Assembly: GCA_035653295.1 (NCBI GenBank)
Contig: DASRCB010000399.1
Coordinates: forward strand, 1 to 15,835
Source: DASRCB01 sp035653295
GTDB lineage: Bacteria; Acidobacteriota; Terriglobia; Bryobacterales; Bryobacteraceae
Length of the DNA stretch: 15,835 nt
Direction: 5' to 3'
The notes under the pieces were generated by a model that was not told the origin of the DNA, searched no databases, and saw only the letters and a list, made by a program, of their open reading frames with translations. The translations under genes were made by a program, and so were the position numbers. Positions 6,598-13,599 of this stretch are shown piece by piece. How positions within the stretch are numbered: position 1 is the stretch's first letter; the number at the start of each line of letters is the position of its first letter.

Positions 6598-7518
6598 ATG
6601 CCGCTCTGGATGCTTGTCGGGTTATTTCTGTTCACGATGATCGCAGTGCTGGCGGCCACATCCGCATGGCTGGGGACGCGGAGCGCGGATATGGCCGCTC
6701 CCGCTCAGTCGCCTGTGCTGCCGTTCGATCAGCCGGTATTGCGCCCGCTGCAGGCCGCGCTGCACGATCTGTTCCGCGGAATCGGGCGGAACTTCCCGGC
6801 GGCGAACGCGGAGAGCAATCCCTGGCGCAGGCGTCTGTCGGCGGCGGGCTATCGCTGGCCTTCGGCGCTGCCGGTGTTTTACGGCTTGAAGATCGGCCTC
6901 GCGATTTTCCTTGGGGTGGCCATGGTGATGCTCGCGCTGGGTTTTGGCGCGGGGCTCACGGCGGCATTTTTCGGGTCGGCGAGCGGCATGGCGCTGGGCT
7001 GGTTAATGCCCGACCGGCTGGTGGTGGTGAAGGCGCGCTCGCGAGCGAGACGGCTGCGGTCGGCGATACCGGCGGCGCTCGATATTCTGGCCATCAGCAT
7101 GGAAGCCGGGCAGTCCCTGGATGTCGGTTTGACGGATGCCGCGAAGGCGCTCCGGACGGCTTACCGCGATCTCAGCGATGAGTTCTTTCAGGTGCGCCTG
7201 GAGTTGCGCGCCAGCAGTTCGCGCGCCGAGGCTCTGCGCCGCCTGGCGACGCGCACGGGCGAACCGGATATCCGAAAACTCACCACGCTGCTGATCGATG
7301 CTGACCGTTTCGGAACGACGCTTGGCCCGGCGTTGCGGAGCCATGCGCGAACGCTTCGCACACGGTTTCGGCAGCAGGGCCAGGAGGCGGCCCGCAAAGT
7401 CGGCGTGAAGCTCATCTTCCCGGTGTTCTTTCTGATCTTCCCGTCCGTGCTGCTGGTGACGCTGGGGCCGGCGGTGATCATGCTGATGCAGCAACTGCGG
7501 TCGTTCGGCGGGTTCTGA
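6598..7518 (+). CDS. tadC: Tad inner-membrane platform protein TadC
   Basis: Second platform protein of the Tad system, partner of TadB. 306 residues with membrane segments about 5-25, 94-116, 118-137 and 271-297. The T2SSF domain spans about 155-290: AIPAALDILAISMEAGQSLD (156-175), then TRTGEPDIRKL (218-228) and ADRFGTTLG (235-243). The C-terminal KLIFPVFFLIFPSVLLV (271-287) is typical of TadC. AAGGTG about 10 nt before the ATG can serve as ribosome site, from within the end of tadB. It is the last gene of the visible tad run; no tadD or TadG-like gene follows, and the next gene is on the other strand. Confidence 0.88.
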   Translation: MPLWMLVGLFLFTMIAVLAATSAWLGTRSADMAAPAQSPVLPFDQPVLRPLQAALHDLFRGIGRNFPAANAESNPWRRRLSAAGYRWPSALPVFYGLKIGLAIFLGVAMVMLALGFGAGLTAAFFGSASGMALGWLMPDRLVVVKARSRARRLRSAIPAALDILAISMEAGQSLDVGLTDAAKALRTAYRDLSDEFFQVRLELRASSSRAEALRRLATRTGEPDIRKLTTLLIDADRFGTTLGPALRSHARTLRTRFRQQGQEAARKVGVKLIFPVFFLIFPSVLLVTLGPAVIMLMQQLRSFGGF

Positions 7519-7528
7519 AAATAAAATA

Positions 7529-7548
7529 GGCGCGGCCGAAGCCGCGCC
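7529..7548 (-). terminator. intrinsic terminator between converging tadC and the FecR gene
   Basis: A perfect 8-bp GC-only stem (GGCGCGGC at 7529-7536, complement at 7541-7548). On the minus strand the loop is TTCG, an extra-stable tetraloop, and the stem is followed by TATTTTATTTTCAG, so it should end the FecR/DUF6600-like transcript. On plus the hairpin is preceded by an A-run but followed by only ATTCG, so it is a weaker stop for tadC. Confidence 0.8.
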
Positions 7549-7567
7549 ATTCGCATCCGATTGCGGT

Positions 7568-9787
7568 CTATCGTTTGTCCTTATCCTTCTCCCGCTCCCT
7601 CTCCCGATTGGCGTTCGGATTCGTGCGGGTCTGAGGAGGAGGCGGCGGCGTCGCTGCGCGCGGCGGGGGTGGCGGCGGCGACTGCCGTACCGTCTGCGGC
7701 GGCGGCTGCATCGGTCTCAGGTTTTCCGGCTCAGCGCGCTGCACCCCGCGATCCTCACGCGCCCCGCCGCGCCGCTCCTCGTAGGTTTGCGTAGGCGGCG
7801 GCGTGGCTGTGCGCGGAGGCGGCGGCGTGGCTGTGCGCGGAGGCGGCATCGGCCTCAGGTTATCCGGCTCGGCGCGCTGCACCCCGCGATCCTCACGCGC
7901 CGCGCCGCGCCGGTCCTCGAAGGTTTGCGAAGGCGGCGGCGTTGTCGCGGTTTGTGGCGGTGTACGAACGCCCGCCGGCGGACCATAGGACGGCCTGACT
8001 GGTTGTTGCGGCGGGGTGTTCGCCGGTGGTTGGTTCATCTGCCGGGGCGGAGTGTATCTGTAGGTCTCGGTTGCGCCATGGGCGGCAGGCGCGGGTCCTG
8101 CCGCAGCGCCGGCGCCCTGCGGTGCGCCGGTATACGCAGCAGGCGGAGGTCCGCCGAAGCGCCCGTTGTTCTGCACAGACTGTCCGGTCTGCGGCCGAGG
8201 CGGCGTGCGCTGGCCGCGAACCGGTGGAGCAACGGTCTGCACCGCTTCGACGACGCGAACCGGAGGCCGAGGCTGCACTGCAGCCGGCGTTGCTGTCCGC
8301 AGTTGCCGCATGGCCTGGGGGTCGATTGGGAGGCCGGGGTGCTGCTGGAGCACCGCCTGCCGCGCGGTGAACGATGGCGGCGGGGGCGGCGGCGCGGTGC
8401 GCGCTACCACAGGCGTGTTCAGCGCACGGGCGGGTGGCCGAGCAACCCCCTGGGGCATAGAGCCGTGTCCGAGTACCGCCGCGGGCTGGGGCGTTACGGC
8501 CGCGGTATGCACTACCTGGGCCTGAGCCAACGCCTGTGGCGGAACCGGGCGCGCTACCTGGTAAACCGGACGCGCGCTGGCGAGCGCATTCGCCGGCACC
8601 GCTACTACGGCGTTCGGGGCACGCGCGTTCACGTAATTCACCGTGGTCACGTTGGTCACGTTGTTGTTGATGATGGTGGTGTTGTACACCCTTGTGATGT
8701 TCACGTTGTTGACCACCGTATTGGAGGTGTTCACGCGCGTGAAGTAGCCCTGGCTGACGTGATAGCTGGGCACGTACACCTCGCGGGGTCCGAGTGGAAT
8801 CCAGGCCACCGCGCCTCCCCCGCCGAACGACAGGGACATGCTGAAGTGCGAGCCGCCGACCCACGCCACCAGCGCTGGAGCGTAGACCGGCCTTACCGCG
8901 ACCGGTCCCGGGATCCAGCCCCAGGCGCCGCCCATGTAGGCCCAGCGGCCATAGTGGAAGGGAGCGAATCCCCACGGCGCATCGTCCACCCAGGTCCAGC
9001 CCCACGGATCGATCCAGGCCCAGTGGCCGTAGTGATACGGCGCCCAGCCACCCGGCACGCTGCGCGGGTACCACACCTCGCCATACTGCGGGTCGTCGCG
9101 CCAGTAGCCGTTGTCGTCGAGGTCCTCGTATCCGATCATCTGCGGGTTGACATAGCGGCGGGACATGCTGCGGTCCTCGCGCGCCACGCGAGCGAGACAC
9201 CATTGGTCGAAGCCATCAGCCCCCGGCGCCGGCTCCATGTCGAACGAGACCTGGTCTGTACCGGTTGCGATCACCTGCTCGCCGGGTGTGACGTTGAACG
9301 CCTGTCCGCCGCCGGTCACCTCGGCCTGACCGTCGCGAACCGTGGCCACCGTGGTGGCGCTGTCCGGATTCGCATCCACGCGATATGTTCCTGGCCGGAG
9401 CAGTGAAAACGCCATGCCCGGCGTGTCCACCTCGAAGGTCTGATCCGGATCGAGAAACCGCACATGGACGTGAACAGAACCCTGGGTGATCTGGATCTGG
9501 GCGGTTTGATCGTTCAGATTCAGGATCTGAAACGCGGTGCCAGGTCCCAGCCGCAGGCCGGCGCTGCCGATATGCAGTTCGGCGCGCGAATCCTGATCGA
9601 CCCAGATCTGGTCTCCTGTCGTCATGGGCCGATTGATGGCCGCGGGCGCCCACTCGTCCATACCCGCGGGCTGAAACGACACCGAACCGCTGATATAGTT
9701 AAGCCGTGCGACGCGGGTGGGCGGGTCCACCTGGCCGAAAGCAACCGCGGCCGACGCCGCGATCAGGAGTAGCACATGCCGTTGCAT
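7568..9787 (-). CDS. exported FecR-domain protein with DUF6600-like and Pro-rich regions
   Basis: 739 residues. A signal peptide (MQRHVLLLIAASAAVAFG, cleavage likely near 18/19) is followed by a FecR-type beta domain about 55-180 (ELHIGSAGLRLGPGTAF, GSVHVHV, DTPGMAF, RPGTYRV). A Trp/Tyr-rich domain at about 225-340 repeats PYHYGHW and PFHYGRW, which I associate with DUF6600. An Asn/Thr/Val tract (352-388) and a long Pro/Ala/Gln/Thr-rich region follow, ending in alternating Arg-Glu and Lys-Asp. It is an envelope protein; in iron regulators FecR is an anti-sigma sensor, but no sigma gene or membrane anchor is present, so that role is not implied. AGGAGG lies 10 nt before the ATG. The tail contains a 138-bp tandem duplication. 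Confidence 0.78.
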   Translation of the reverse strand: MQRHVLLLIAASAAVAFGQVDPPTRVARLNYISGSVSFQPAGMDEWAPAAINRPMTTGDQIWVDQDSRAELHIGSAGLRLGPGTAFQILNLNDQTAQIQITQGSVHVHVRFLDPDQTFEVDTPGMAFSLLRPGTYRVDANPDSATTVATVRDGQAEVTGGGQAFNVTPGEQVIATGTDQVSFDMEPAPGADGFDQWCLARVAREDRSMSRRYVNPQMIGYEDLDDNGYWRDDPQYGEVWYPRSVPGGWAPYHYGHWAWIDPWGWTWVDDAPWGFAPFHYGRWAYMGGAWGWIPGPVAVRPVYAPALVAWVGGSHFSMSLSFGGGGAVAWIPLGPREVYVPSYHVSQGYFTRVNTSNTVVNNVNITRVYNTTIINNNVTNVTTVNYVNARAPNAVVAVPANALASARPVYQVARPVPPQALAQAQVVHTAAVTPQPAAVLGHGSMPQGVARPPARALNTPVVARTAPPPPPPSFTARQAVLQQHPGLPIDPQAMRQLRTATPAAVQPRPPVRVVEAVQTVAPPVRGQRTPPRPQTGQSVQNNGRFGGPPPAAYTGAPQGAGAAAGPAPAAHGATETYRYTPPRQMNQPPANTPPQQPVRPSYGPPAGVRTPPQTATTPPPSQTFEDRRGAAREDRGVQRAEPDNLRPMPPPRTATPPPPRTATPPPTQTYEERRGGAREDRGVQRAEPENLRPMQPPPQTVRQSPPPPPPRAATPPPPPQTRTNPNANREREREKDKDKR
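7709..7930 (-). repeat. 138-bp tandem duplication inside the FecR gene tail
   Basis: Residues 620-647 (DNA 7847-7930) and 666-693 (7709-7792) are near copies: both read T-[FY]-E-[DE]-R-R-G-x-A-R-E-D-R-G-V-Q-R-A-E-P-[DE]-N-L-R-P-M. The offset is 138 bp (46 codons), in frame. Differences are mostly single bases, so the duplication looks recent or is kept by selection. Confidence 0.85.
7793..7840 (-). repeat. 24-bp perfect tandem repeat in the FecR gene tail
   Basis: Two identical 24-bp units (7793-7816 and 7817-7840) encode P-P-P-[P]-R-T-A-T twice. It lies in the spacer of the larger 138-bp duplication and is a candidate slippage site; a change of one unit adds or removes 8 residues without shifting the frame. 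Confidence 0.85.
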
Positions 9788-9790
9788 GGA

Positions 9791-9923
9791 TAACGTTCCT
9801 CCTGTAACGTTAAACGCTGTCCGGCCGGGCTTCCGTTTCGCACGCGCTCATTAAACTCCGTGAATGTAATGGACTTATCAGTTGGTGGGCCAGGACTTCC
9901 CGGAATCGTGTCCAGGAACGTTA
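9791..9923. repeat. 10-bp inverted repeat across the divergent intergenic region
   Basis: TAACGTTCCT (9791-9800) and its exact complement AGGAACGTTA (9914-9923) lie 113 nt apart in the 201-nt gap between the FecR gene (minus) and the secreted-protein gene (plus). A third TAACGTT is at 9805-9811. These may be binding sites for a regulator of both divergent units. I see no convincing -35/-10 pair on either strand here. Confidence 0.45.
9798..9803 (-). promoter_or_regulatory. strong ribosome binding site flanked by AACGTTA repeats
   Basis: AGGAGG on minus, 10 nt before the ATG at 9787, fixes the start of the FecR gene. It is bracketed by two copies of the palindromic AACGTTA (9791-9797 and 9805-9811), so anything binding or pairing there would affect translation. 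Confidence 0.6.
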
Positions 9924-9988
9924 CAGTGGAAGCGCACGGCTTTCGGTTTTGGGATAACGGAAATTCCGCAGGCGGCGTCTGCATTTCG

Positions 9989-10627
9989 ATGATGGTCGCC
10001 AGCCGTGTTTCCCGTATCGCAGCCGCTCTCTGCGCCTGCGCTGTTGCCGCTCTGGGTCAGTACAAGATGGATCCCGCCGGACCTCCTCCGGCCGATATCC
10101 CCTCGGCGATTCGCGACACGCTGCAGAAAGACGGCGCCAAGATCAGCGGTCCCAATGGCGCACTGTGCGAAGTGTGGTTCCGCAGCACGACTCCGGCCGG
10201 ACCGCCCAACAACGAGAAAGACGTGACCCTCACGAATCTGCCGCACGGCGCGCTGATCGGCGTGATCAAGTACGAATCGCAGGGGCAGGATCGCCGCGGC
10301 CAGACCATCAAGCCGGGCGTGTACACGCTGCGCTTCAGCTATTACCCGGTCAACGGCGCGCACCAGGGCGTCGCGCCGCAGCGCGATTTCGCTCTGCTGT
10401 CGCCCATAGCCTCCGACACCGACCCCAACGCGCTGCCCAACTTCGACACGCTCGTCGCGATGAGCAAGAAGGCCTCGGGTACGGGCCATCCGGCGGTGCT
10501 CAGCATCTGGAAAGCGGACACCGACTTCAAACCCGGGTTCGACAAGGAAGGAGACGACTGGGTGCTGCAGGCAAAAATGGGCGATACCCCGATCGCGATC
10601 ATTCTCGTCGGTGTCGCGCAGTCCTGA
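9989..10627 (+). CDS. secreted protein of unknown function
   Basis: A 212-residue protein. The frame is open from 9860, but the ATGs at 9989/9992 are chosen because they directly precede a clean signal peptide (VASRVSRIAAALCACAVAALG, read as 3-23 in two parts) with cleavage before QYKMDP; AGGCGG lies 13 nt upstream. The mature part has ADIPSAIRDTLQKDGAKI then strands CEVWFRS, TLTNLPHGALIGVIKY and KPGVYTLRFSYYPVNG, an Ig-like or beta-sandwich look, ending in DTPIAIILVGVAQ. I do not recognise a family; the KPG-x-Y-T-L turn is reminiscent of DUF2911-type proteins but this is only a resemblance. It is 9 nt upstream of the haem-binding gene, so probably the first gene of a three-gene operon. Confidence 0.7.
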   Translation: MMVASRVSRIAAALCACAVAALGQYKMDPAGPPPADIPSAIRDTLQKDGAKISGPNGALCEVWFRSTTPAGPPNNEKDVTLTNLPHGALIGVIKYESQGQDRRGQTIKPGVYTLRFSYYPVNGAHQGVAPQRDFALLSPIASDTDPNALPNFDTLVAMSKKASGTGHPAVLSIWKADTDFKPGFDKEGDDWVLQAKMGDTPIAIILVGVAQS

Positions 10628-10636
10628 GGCCCACCG

Positions 10637-11209
10637 ATGGCAAAACTGCTGCAGGTTATCGGCGTCCTCGCCATCATCGGGCTGATTGTCGCGCAGTTCA
10701 TGGGGCCGGAAAAGTTCCGGCAGCGCATGGACCCGAACAAGTCCATTGAAGTGCAGACGGGAATGCCGCAGAACGTCGCCGACATCCTGCATCGCGCCTG
10801 CTACGACTGCCATTCCGAGAACACGACGTGGCGCTGGTACGCCCGCGTGGCGCCCTTTTCGTGGCTGCAGCTCGCCGATGTGGGCGCCGGCCGGGCGCAC
10901 CTCGACTTCTCAAACTGGACCAATTTCACGCTGGCGCAGAAAGTGGACCGGCTGAAGGGAATCTGCAAGCTCACGCGCAGCGGTGACATGCCGCTGTGGT
11001 ACTACAAGCCGCTGCATCCCGCCGCCTGGTTGTCGGACGGGGACCGTCAGACCATTTGCAACTGGAGCGACGGGCTGCTGGCGAAGCTTCAAAGCGATCC
11101 CAATGCGGCCGGCGCAAATGCTCCGCCGATTCCCGGAGCGGCACATGAAGAGCCGAACGAACAGAATGAAAAGAAGACGGGGCAGCCGCCCCCGAGCCAG
11201 GTGAAATGA
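10637..11209 (+). CDS. membrane-anchored haem-binding (CxxCH) protein
   Basis: 190 residues. A membrane anchor at about 4-22 puts the rest in the periplasm. C55-Y-D-C58-H59 is a c-type haem attachment site, followed by SENTTWRWYARVAPFSW (60-76), the hallmark of the Haem_bd family (PF14376 as I recall). SGDMPLWYY (115-123) offers M118 as the likely second axial ligand. The tail from about 155 is Pro/Glu/Lys-rich and low complexity. These proteins are thought to carry electrons or sense redox state; no oxidase or reductase is adjacent. GAGG lies 9 nt before the ATG. It overlaps the M49 gene by ATGA. Confidence 0.85.
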   Translation: MAKLLQVIGVLAIIGLIVAQFMGPEKFRQRMDPNKSIEVQTGMPQNVADILHRACYDCHSENTTWRWYARVAPFSWLQLADVGAGRAHLDFSNWTNFTLAQKVDRLKGICKLTRSGDMPLWYYKPLHPAAWLSDGDRQTICNWSDGLLAKLQSDPNAAGANAPPIPGAAHEEPNEQNEKKTGQPPPSQVK

Positions 11210-13233
11210 TGCGCGCCAATTGGAGGGCTGCGTGGCTGATGCTGGCCGCATTTTCTCTGGCGCGGTCGGCGGACGCACCCGCCAATCCGATGGTGGCCCG
11301 CGTGGGCAACACCGGATTCATCCAGCTGCGCGCGTCCAGCTTCCGGAACCTGAATGCGCGTCAGAAGCTTCTCGCGTACTGGCTGTGCCAGGCCGCGATC
11401 GCGATCGATCCCATCATCTACGACCAGCTCTCGCCATTCGGTCTTCGCGAAAAGCGGCTGCTGGAGGAGATCGTGGCGCATTCCTCCGGCATCGATGCGG
11501 CAGCGCTGAAGCAGATCACCGACTTCGCGGACCTGTTCTGGGCCAATCGTGGGAATCACAACGAGACGACCTCGCAGAAGTTCGTGCCCGCCTTCAGCGC
11601 CGACCAGCTTCAGGCCGCCGCGGCGCAGGCCTTCCGCAATGGGGCGTTTCGTTCGGCGTACGGCGACCTGCCGGCGCTTGACTCAGAGGAGGCTGTGCGG
11701 AACGAAGTGGAGGCGCTGCGCGCGGCGCTGTTCGATCCGTCGTTCCAGCCCATGTCCACGGCCAAGACGCCGCCCCCGGGTGAGAACATTCTGCAGGCCA
11801 GCTCGGTGACGTTCTACGGCCCCGGGGTCACGCCCGACGAGCTGAAGGGCTTCGACGCGAAATACCCGCTGAATTCCACGGTGGTGAAGAACGGCGAAGG
11901 ACATTTGGTGGAAGAGGTGTGGCGCGCGGGCACGCCCGACGGGTCGGTCCCGCCGGGGAAATATGCGGTGTGGCTGAAGAAAGCCAACGACTCGCTGGCC
12001 AAAGCGCAGGCCGCGGCTGATCCGCAGCAGGCGCGGGTAATCGGCGATCTGATCCGTTATTACCAGACCGGCAATCCGGCCGAATGGCTGCAATTCGGCG
12101 CCGACTGGGTGCGCAATAACGCCACGGTCGATTTCGACAACGGCTTTATCGAGGTCTACCGCGACCCGCTCGGCCAGAAGGGGAGCGCACAGAGTTTTGT
12201 GACCGTCACCGACCAGCCGCTCACCGAAACCATGAACCGGCTGGCCGCGAACGCCGCATACTTCGAGCAGAAGGCGCCCTGGCTCGCGCAGTACAAGAAG
12301 ACGTCGTTCACGCCGCCGGTGGTGAAGGCGGTGGAGACGTTGATCGAGACGGGCGATTTTCACGTGAGCACGATCGGCGACAATCTGCCCAACGAGAACG
12401 AGATTCACGAGAAGTACGGGAGCAAGAATTTCCTGTTCACGGCCGCAAGCCGCGCGTTCGAAGACGCGTCGGGACATAAGTCGATCGAGGAGTTCGGGGC
12501 CTCGCCGGCGGTGATCCAGCGCGACATCAAATACGGCGAACAGGCGGAGGAACTCGAGACGGCGCTGCACGAGGTGATCGGCCACGGATCCGGGAAGCTC
12601 AGCGCGAAGCTCGCCGCGACGGGCGCCGAGCCAGCCCTGAAGGAATACTTCTCCACGCTCGAGGAGGCCCGCGCGGATCTGTCGGCTTACTGGAACGTGT
12701 GGGATCCGAAACTGCGCGAGCTGGGACTGGTGCGCGATCAGGATGAGGTGGCGAAGGCGATGTACGACCGCGCGGCGCTGGTGGACCTGACGCAATTGCG
12801 CCGCATCCCGAAGGGGGACACGATCGAAGAGGACCACGAGCGCGATCGCGCCCTGATCGCGAATTACATTATGGACACCAGCGGGGCGATCCGCATGTTC
12901 AATCGTGACGGAAAAACGTACATCGAGGTGACCGATTACCAGAAGATGCACGCCGCCGCCGGGAAGCTGCTGGCGGAGCTGATGCGCATCAAGGCCGAAG
13001 GCGATTACAACGCCATCAAGGCGCTGGTGGACCGCTATGGCGTGCACTTCGATCCGAAGCTGCGGGACCAGATCGTGGCGCGTTACAAGAAGCTCGATAT
13101 TCCCACTTACTGGGCGGGCATCAATCCGCGGATCACCGAAGGGGGCCAGATCAGTTATCCGAGCAGCCCCGCGGAACAGTATCTGCGTTATGGAGCGATG
13201 TACGATCCGGGTCTGGCGGCCGCAGTGAGGTAG
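11206..13233 (+). CDS. secreted M49 family (dipeptidyl peptidase III-like) metallopeptidase
   Basis: A zinc exopeptidase that, in known M49 members, removes dipeptides from the N-terminus of short peptides. 675 residues. Signal peptide about 1-22 (MMRANWRAAWLMLAAFSLARS). The zinc site is HEVIGH (455-460, the M49 HExxxH form, with E456 as catalytic base) and EEARAD (486-491) with E487 as the third ligand; human DPP III has the same pair with a longer gap. DNLPNENEIHEKYG (390-403) and DTSGAIRMF (558-566) are other family-like segments. Many M49 homologues are mis-annotated as dihydrofolate reductase. The ATG overlaps the haem gene stop by 4 nt, so expression is coupled. Export to the periplasm suggests peptide scavenging. 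Size and motifs fit well. Confidence 0.88.
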   Translation: MMRANWRAAWLMLAAFSLARSADAPANPMVARVGNTGFIQLRASSFRNLNARQKLLAYWLCQAAIAIDPIIYDQLSPFGLREKRLLEEIVAHSSGIDAAALKQITDFADLFWANRGNHNETTSQKFVPAFSADQLQAAAAQAFRNGAFRSAYGDLPALDSEEAVRNEVEALRAALFDPSFQPMSTAKTPPPGENILQASSVTFYGPGVTPDELKGFDAKYPLNSTVVKNGEGHLVEEVWRAGTPDGSVPPGKYAVWLKKANDSLAKAQAAADPQQARVIGDLIRYYQTGNPAEWLQFGADWVRNNATVDFDNGFIEVYRDPLGQKGSAQSFVTVTDQPLTETMNRLAANAAYFEQKAPWLAQYKKTSFTPPVVKAVETLIETGDFHVSTIGDNLPNENEIHEKYGSKNFLFTAASRAFEDASGHKSIEEFGASPAVIQRDIKYGEQAEELETALHEVIGHGSGKLSAKLAATGAEPALKEYFSTLEEARADLSAYWNVWDPKLRELGLVRDQDEVAKAMYDRAALVDLTQLRRIPKGDTIEEDHERDRALIANYIMDTSGAIRMFNRDGKTYIEVTDYQKMHAAAGKLLAELMRIKAEGDYNAIKALVDRYGVHFDPKLRDQIVARYKKLDIPTYWAGINPRITEGGQISYPSSPAEQYLRYGAMYDPGLAAAVR

Positions 13234-13260
13234 ACGTGCGCCCCGGCGCTGCTTGAGGTA

Positions 13261-13320
13261 ATGCCGAATATATAAGGCAACGGCTTGCAAGCCGGTCGTT
13301 ATGCCTAGTATATTAGGCAT
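13261..13320 (+). promoter_or_regulatory. hip operator/promoter with three palindromes
   Basis: Two 20-bp operator-like sites, 13261-13280 and 13301-13320, are 16 of 20 identical and exactly 40 bp apart. The second is a perfect palindrome in its arms (ATGCCTA ... TAGGCAT, 6-nt centre). Between them lies a perfect 14-bp palindrome, CGGCTTGCAAGCCG (13281-13294). A promoter fits: TTGCAA (13285-13290), 18 nt, TATATT (13309-13314), with a start near 13321, exactly at the hipB GTG. HipB-type repressors bind such sites as dimers, so autoregulation with bridging of two sites is likely. 13234-13260 shows no other signal. Confidence 0.7.
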
Positions 13321-13599
13321 GTGATCGATCTGATGTCCATCGGCAGGCACATCGCCCAGAGCCGAAAGCAGCAAAAGCTCAGCCAGGCTGAACTATCGCG
13401 GAAAGCGGGCCTGAGTCGCGCGACGCTCGATGCCCTAGAAAACGGACGCGCGCGAGAACTGGGGTTTACAAAGGTCACCAAACTCCTGGCCGCGCTTGGA
13501 CTTGAACTGAAGGTCCAAACCGCAAGCTCGCGGCGGCCAACCCTGGAGGAACTGCTTCAAGAGGAGCAGGATGATCAAAGTCTGGGCCGACGGGGCTGA
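13321..13599 (+). CDS. hipB: HipB-like HTH antitoxin and autorepressor
   Basis: 92 residues with a Cro/CI-type helix-turn-helix: IAQSRKQQKLSQAELSRKAG (11-30) then SRATLDALENGRA (32-44), followed by GFTKVTKLLAALGLEL (48-63). The C-terminal tail (about 70-92) is charged and could contact HipA. Antitoxins of this family repress their operon and neutralise HipA. The GTG at 13321 directly abuts the operator; an ATG at 13333 (fifth codon) is the alternative start, and neither has a Shine-Dalgarno sequence. With the predicted start of transcription at 13321 the message would be leaderless from GTG. It overlaps hipA by 29 nt. Confidence 0.85.
   Translation: MIDLMSIGRHIAQSRKQQKLSQAELSRKAGLSRATLDALENGRARELGFTKVTKLLAALGLELKVQTASSRRPTLEELLQEEQDDQSLGRRG

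Noticed and set aside
7787..9406. Plus-strand 539-codon frame antisense to the FecR/DUF6600-like gene
   Set aside because: Arg-rich shadow of a Pro-rich coding region; the minus frame has a signal peptide, ribosome site and recognisable domains.
9763..9984. 73-codon minus frame across the start of the FecR gene
   Set aside because: It overlaps the ribosome site and signal-peptide start of the FecR gene and shows no family features.
9860..9988. N-terminal extension of the secreted unknown protein from 9860
   Set aside because: It would bury the signal peptide behind 43 unrelated residues; the ATG pair at 9989/9992 is preferred.
11683..13374. Minus-strand 563-codon frame antisense to the M49 gene
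   Set aside because: The plus frame carries the zinc motifs; the antisense product shows no motif.
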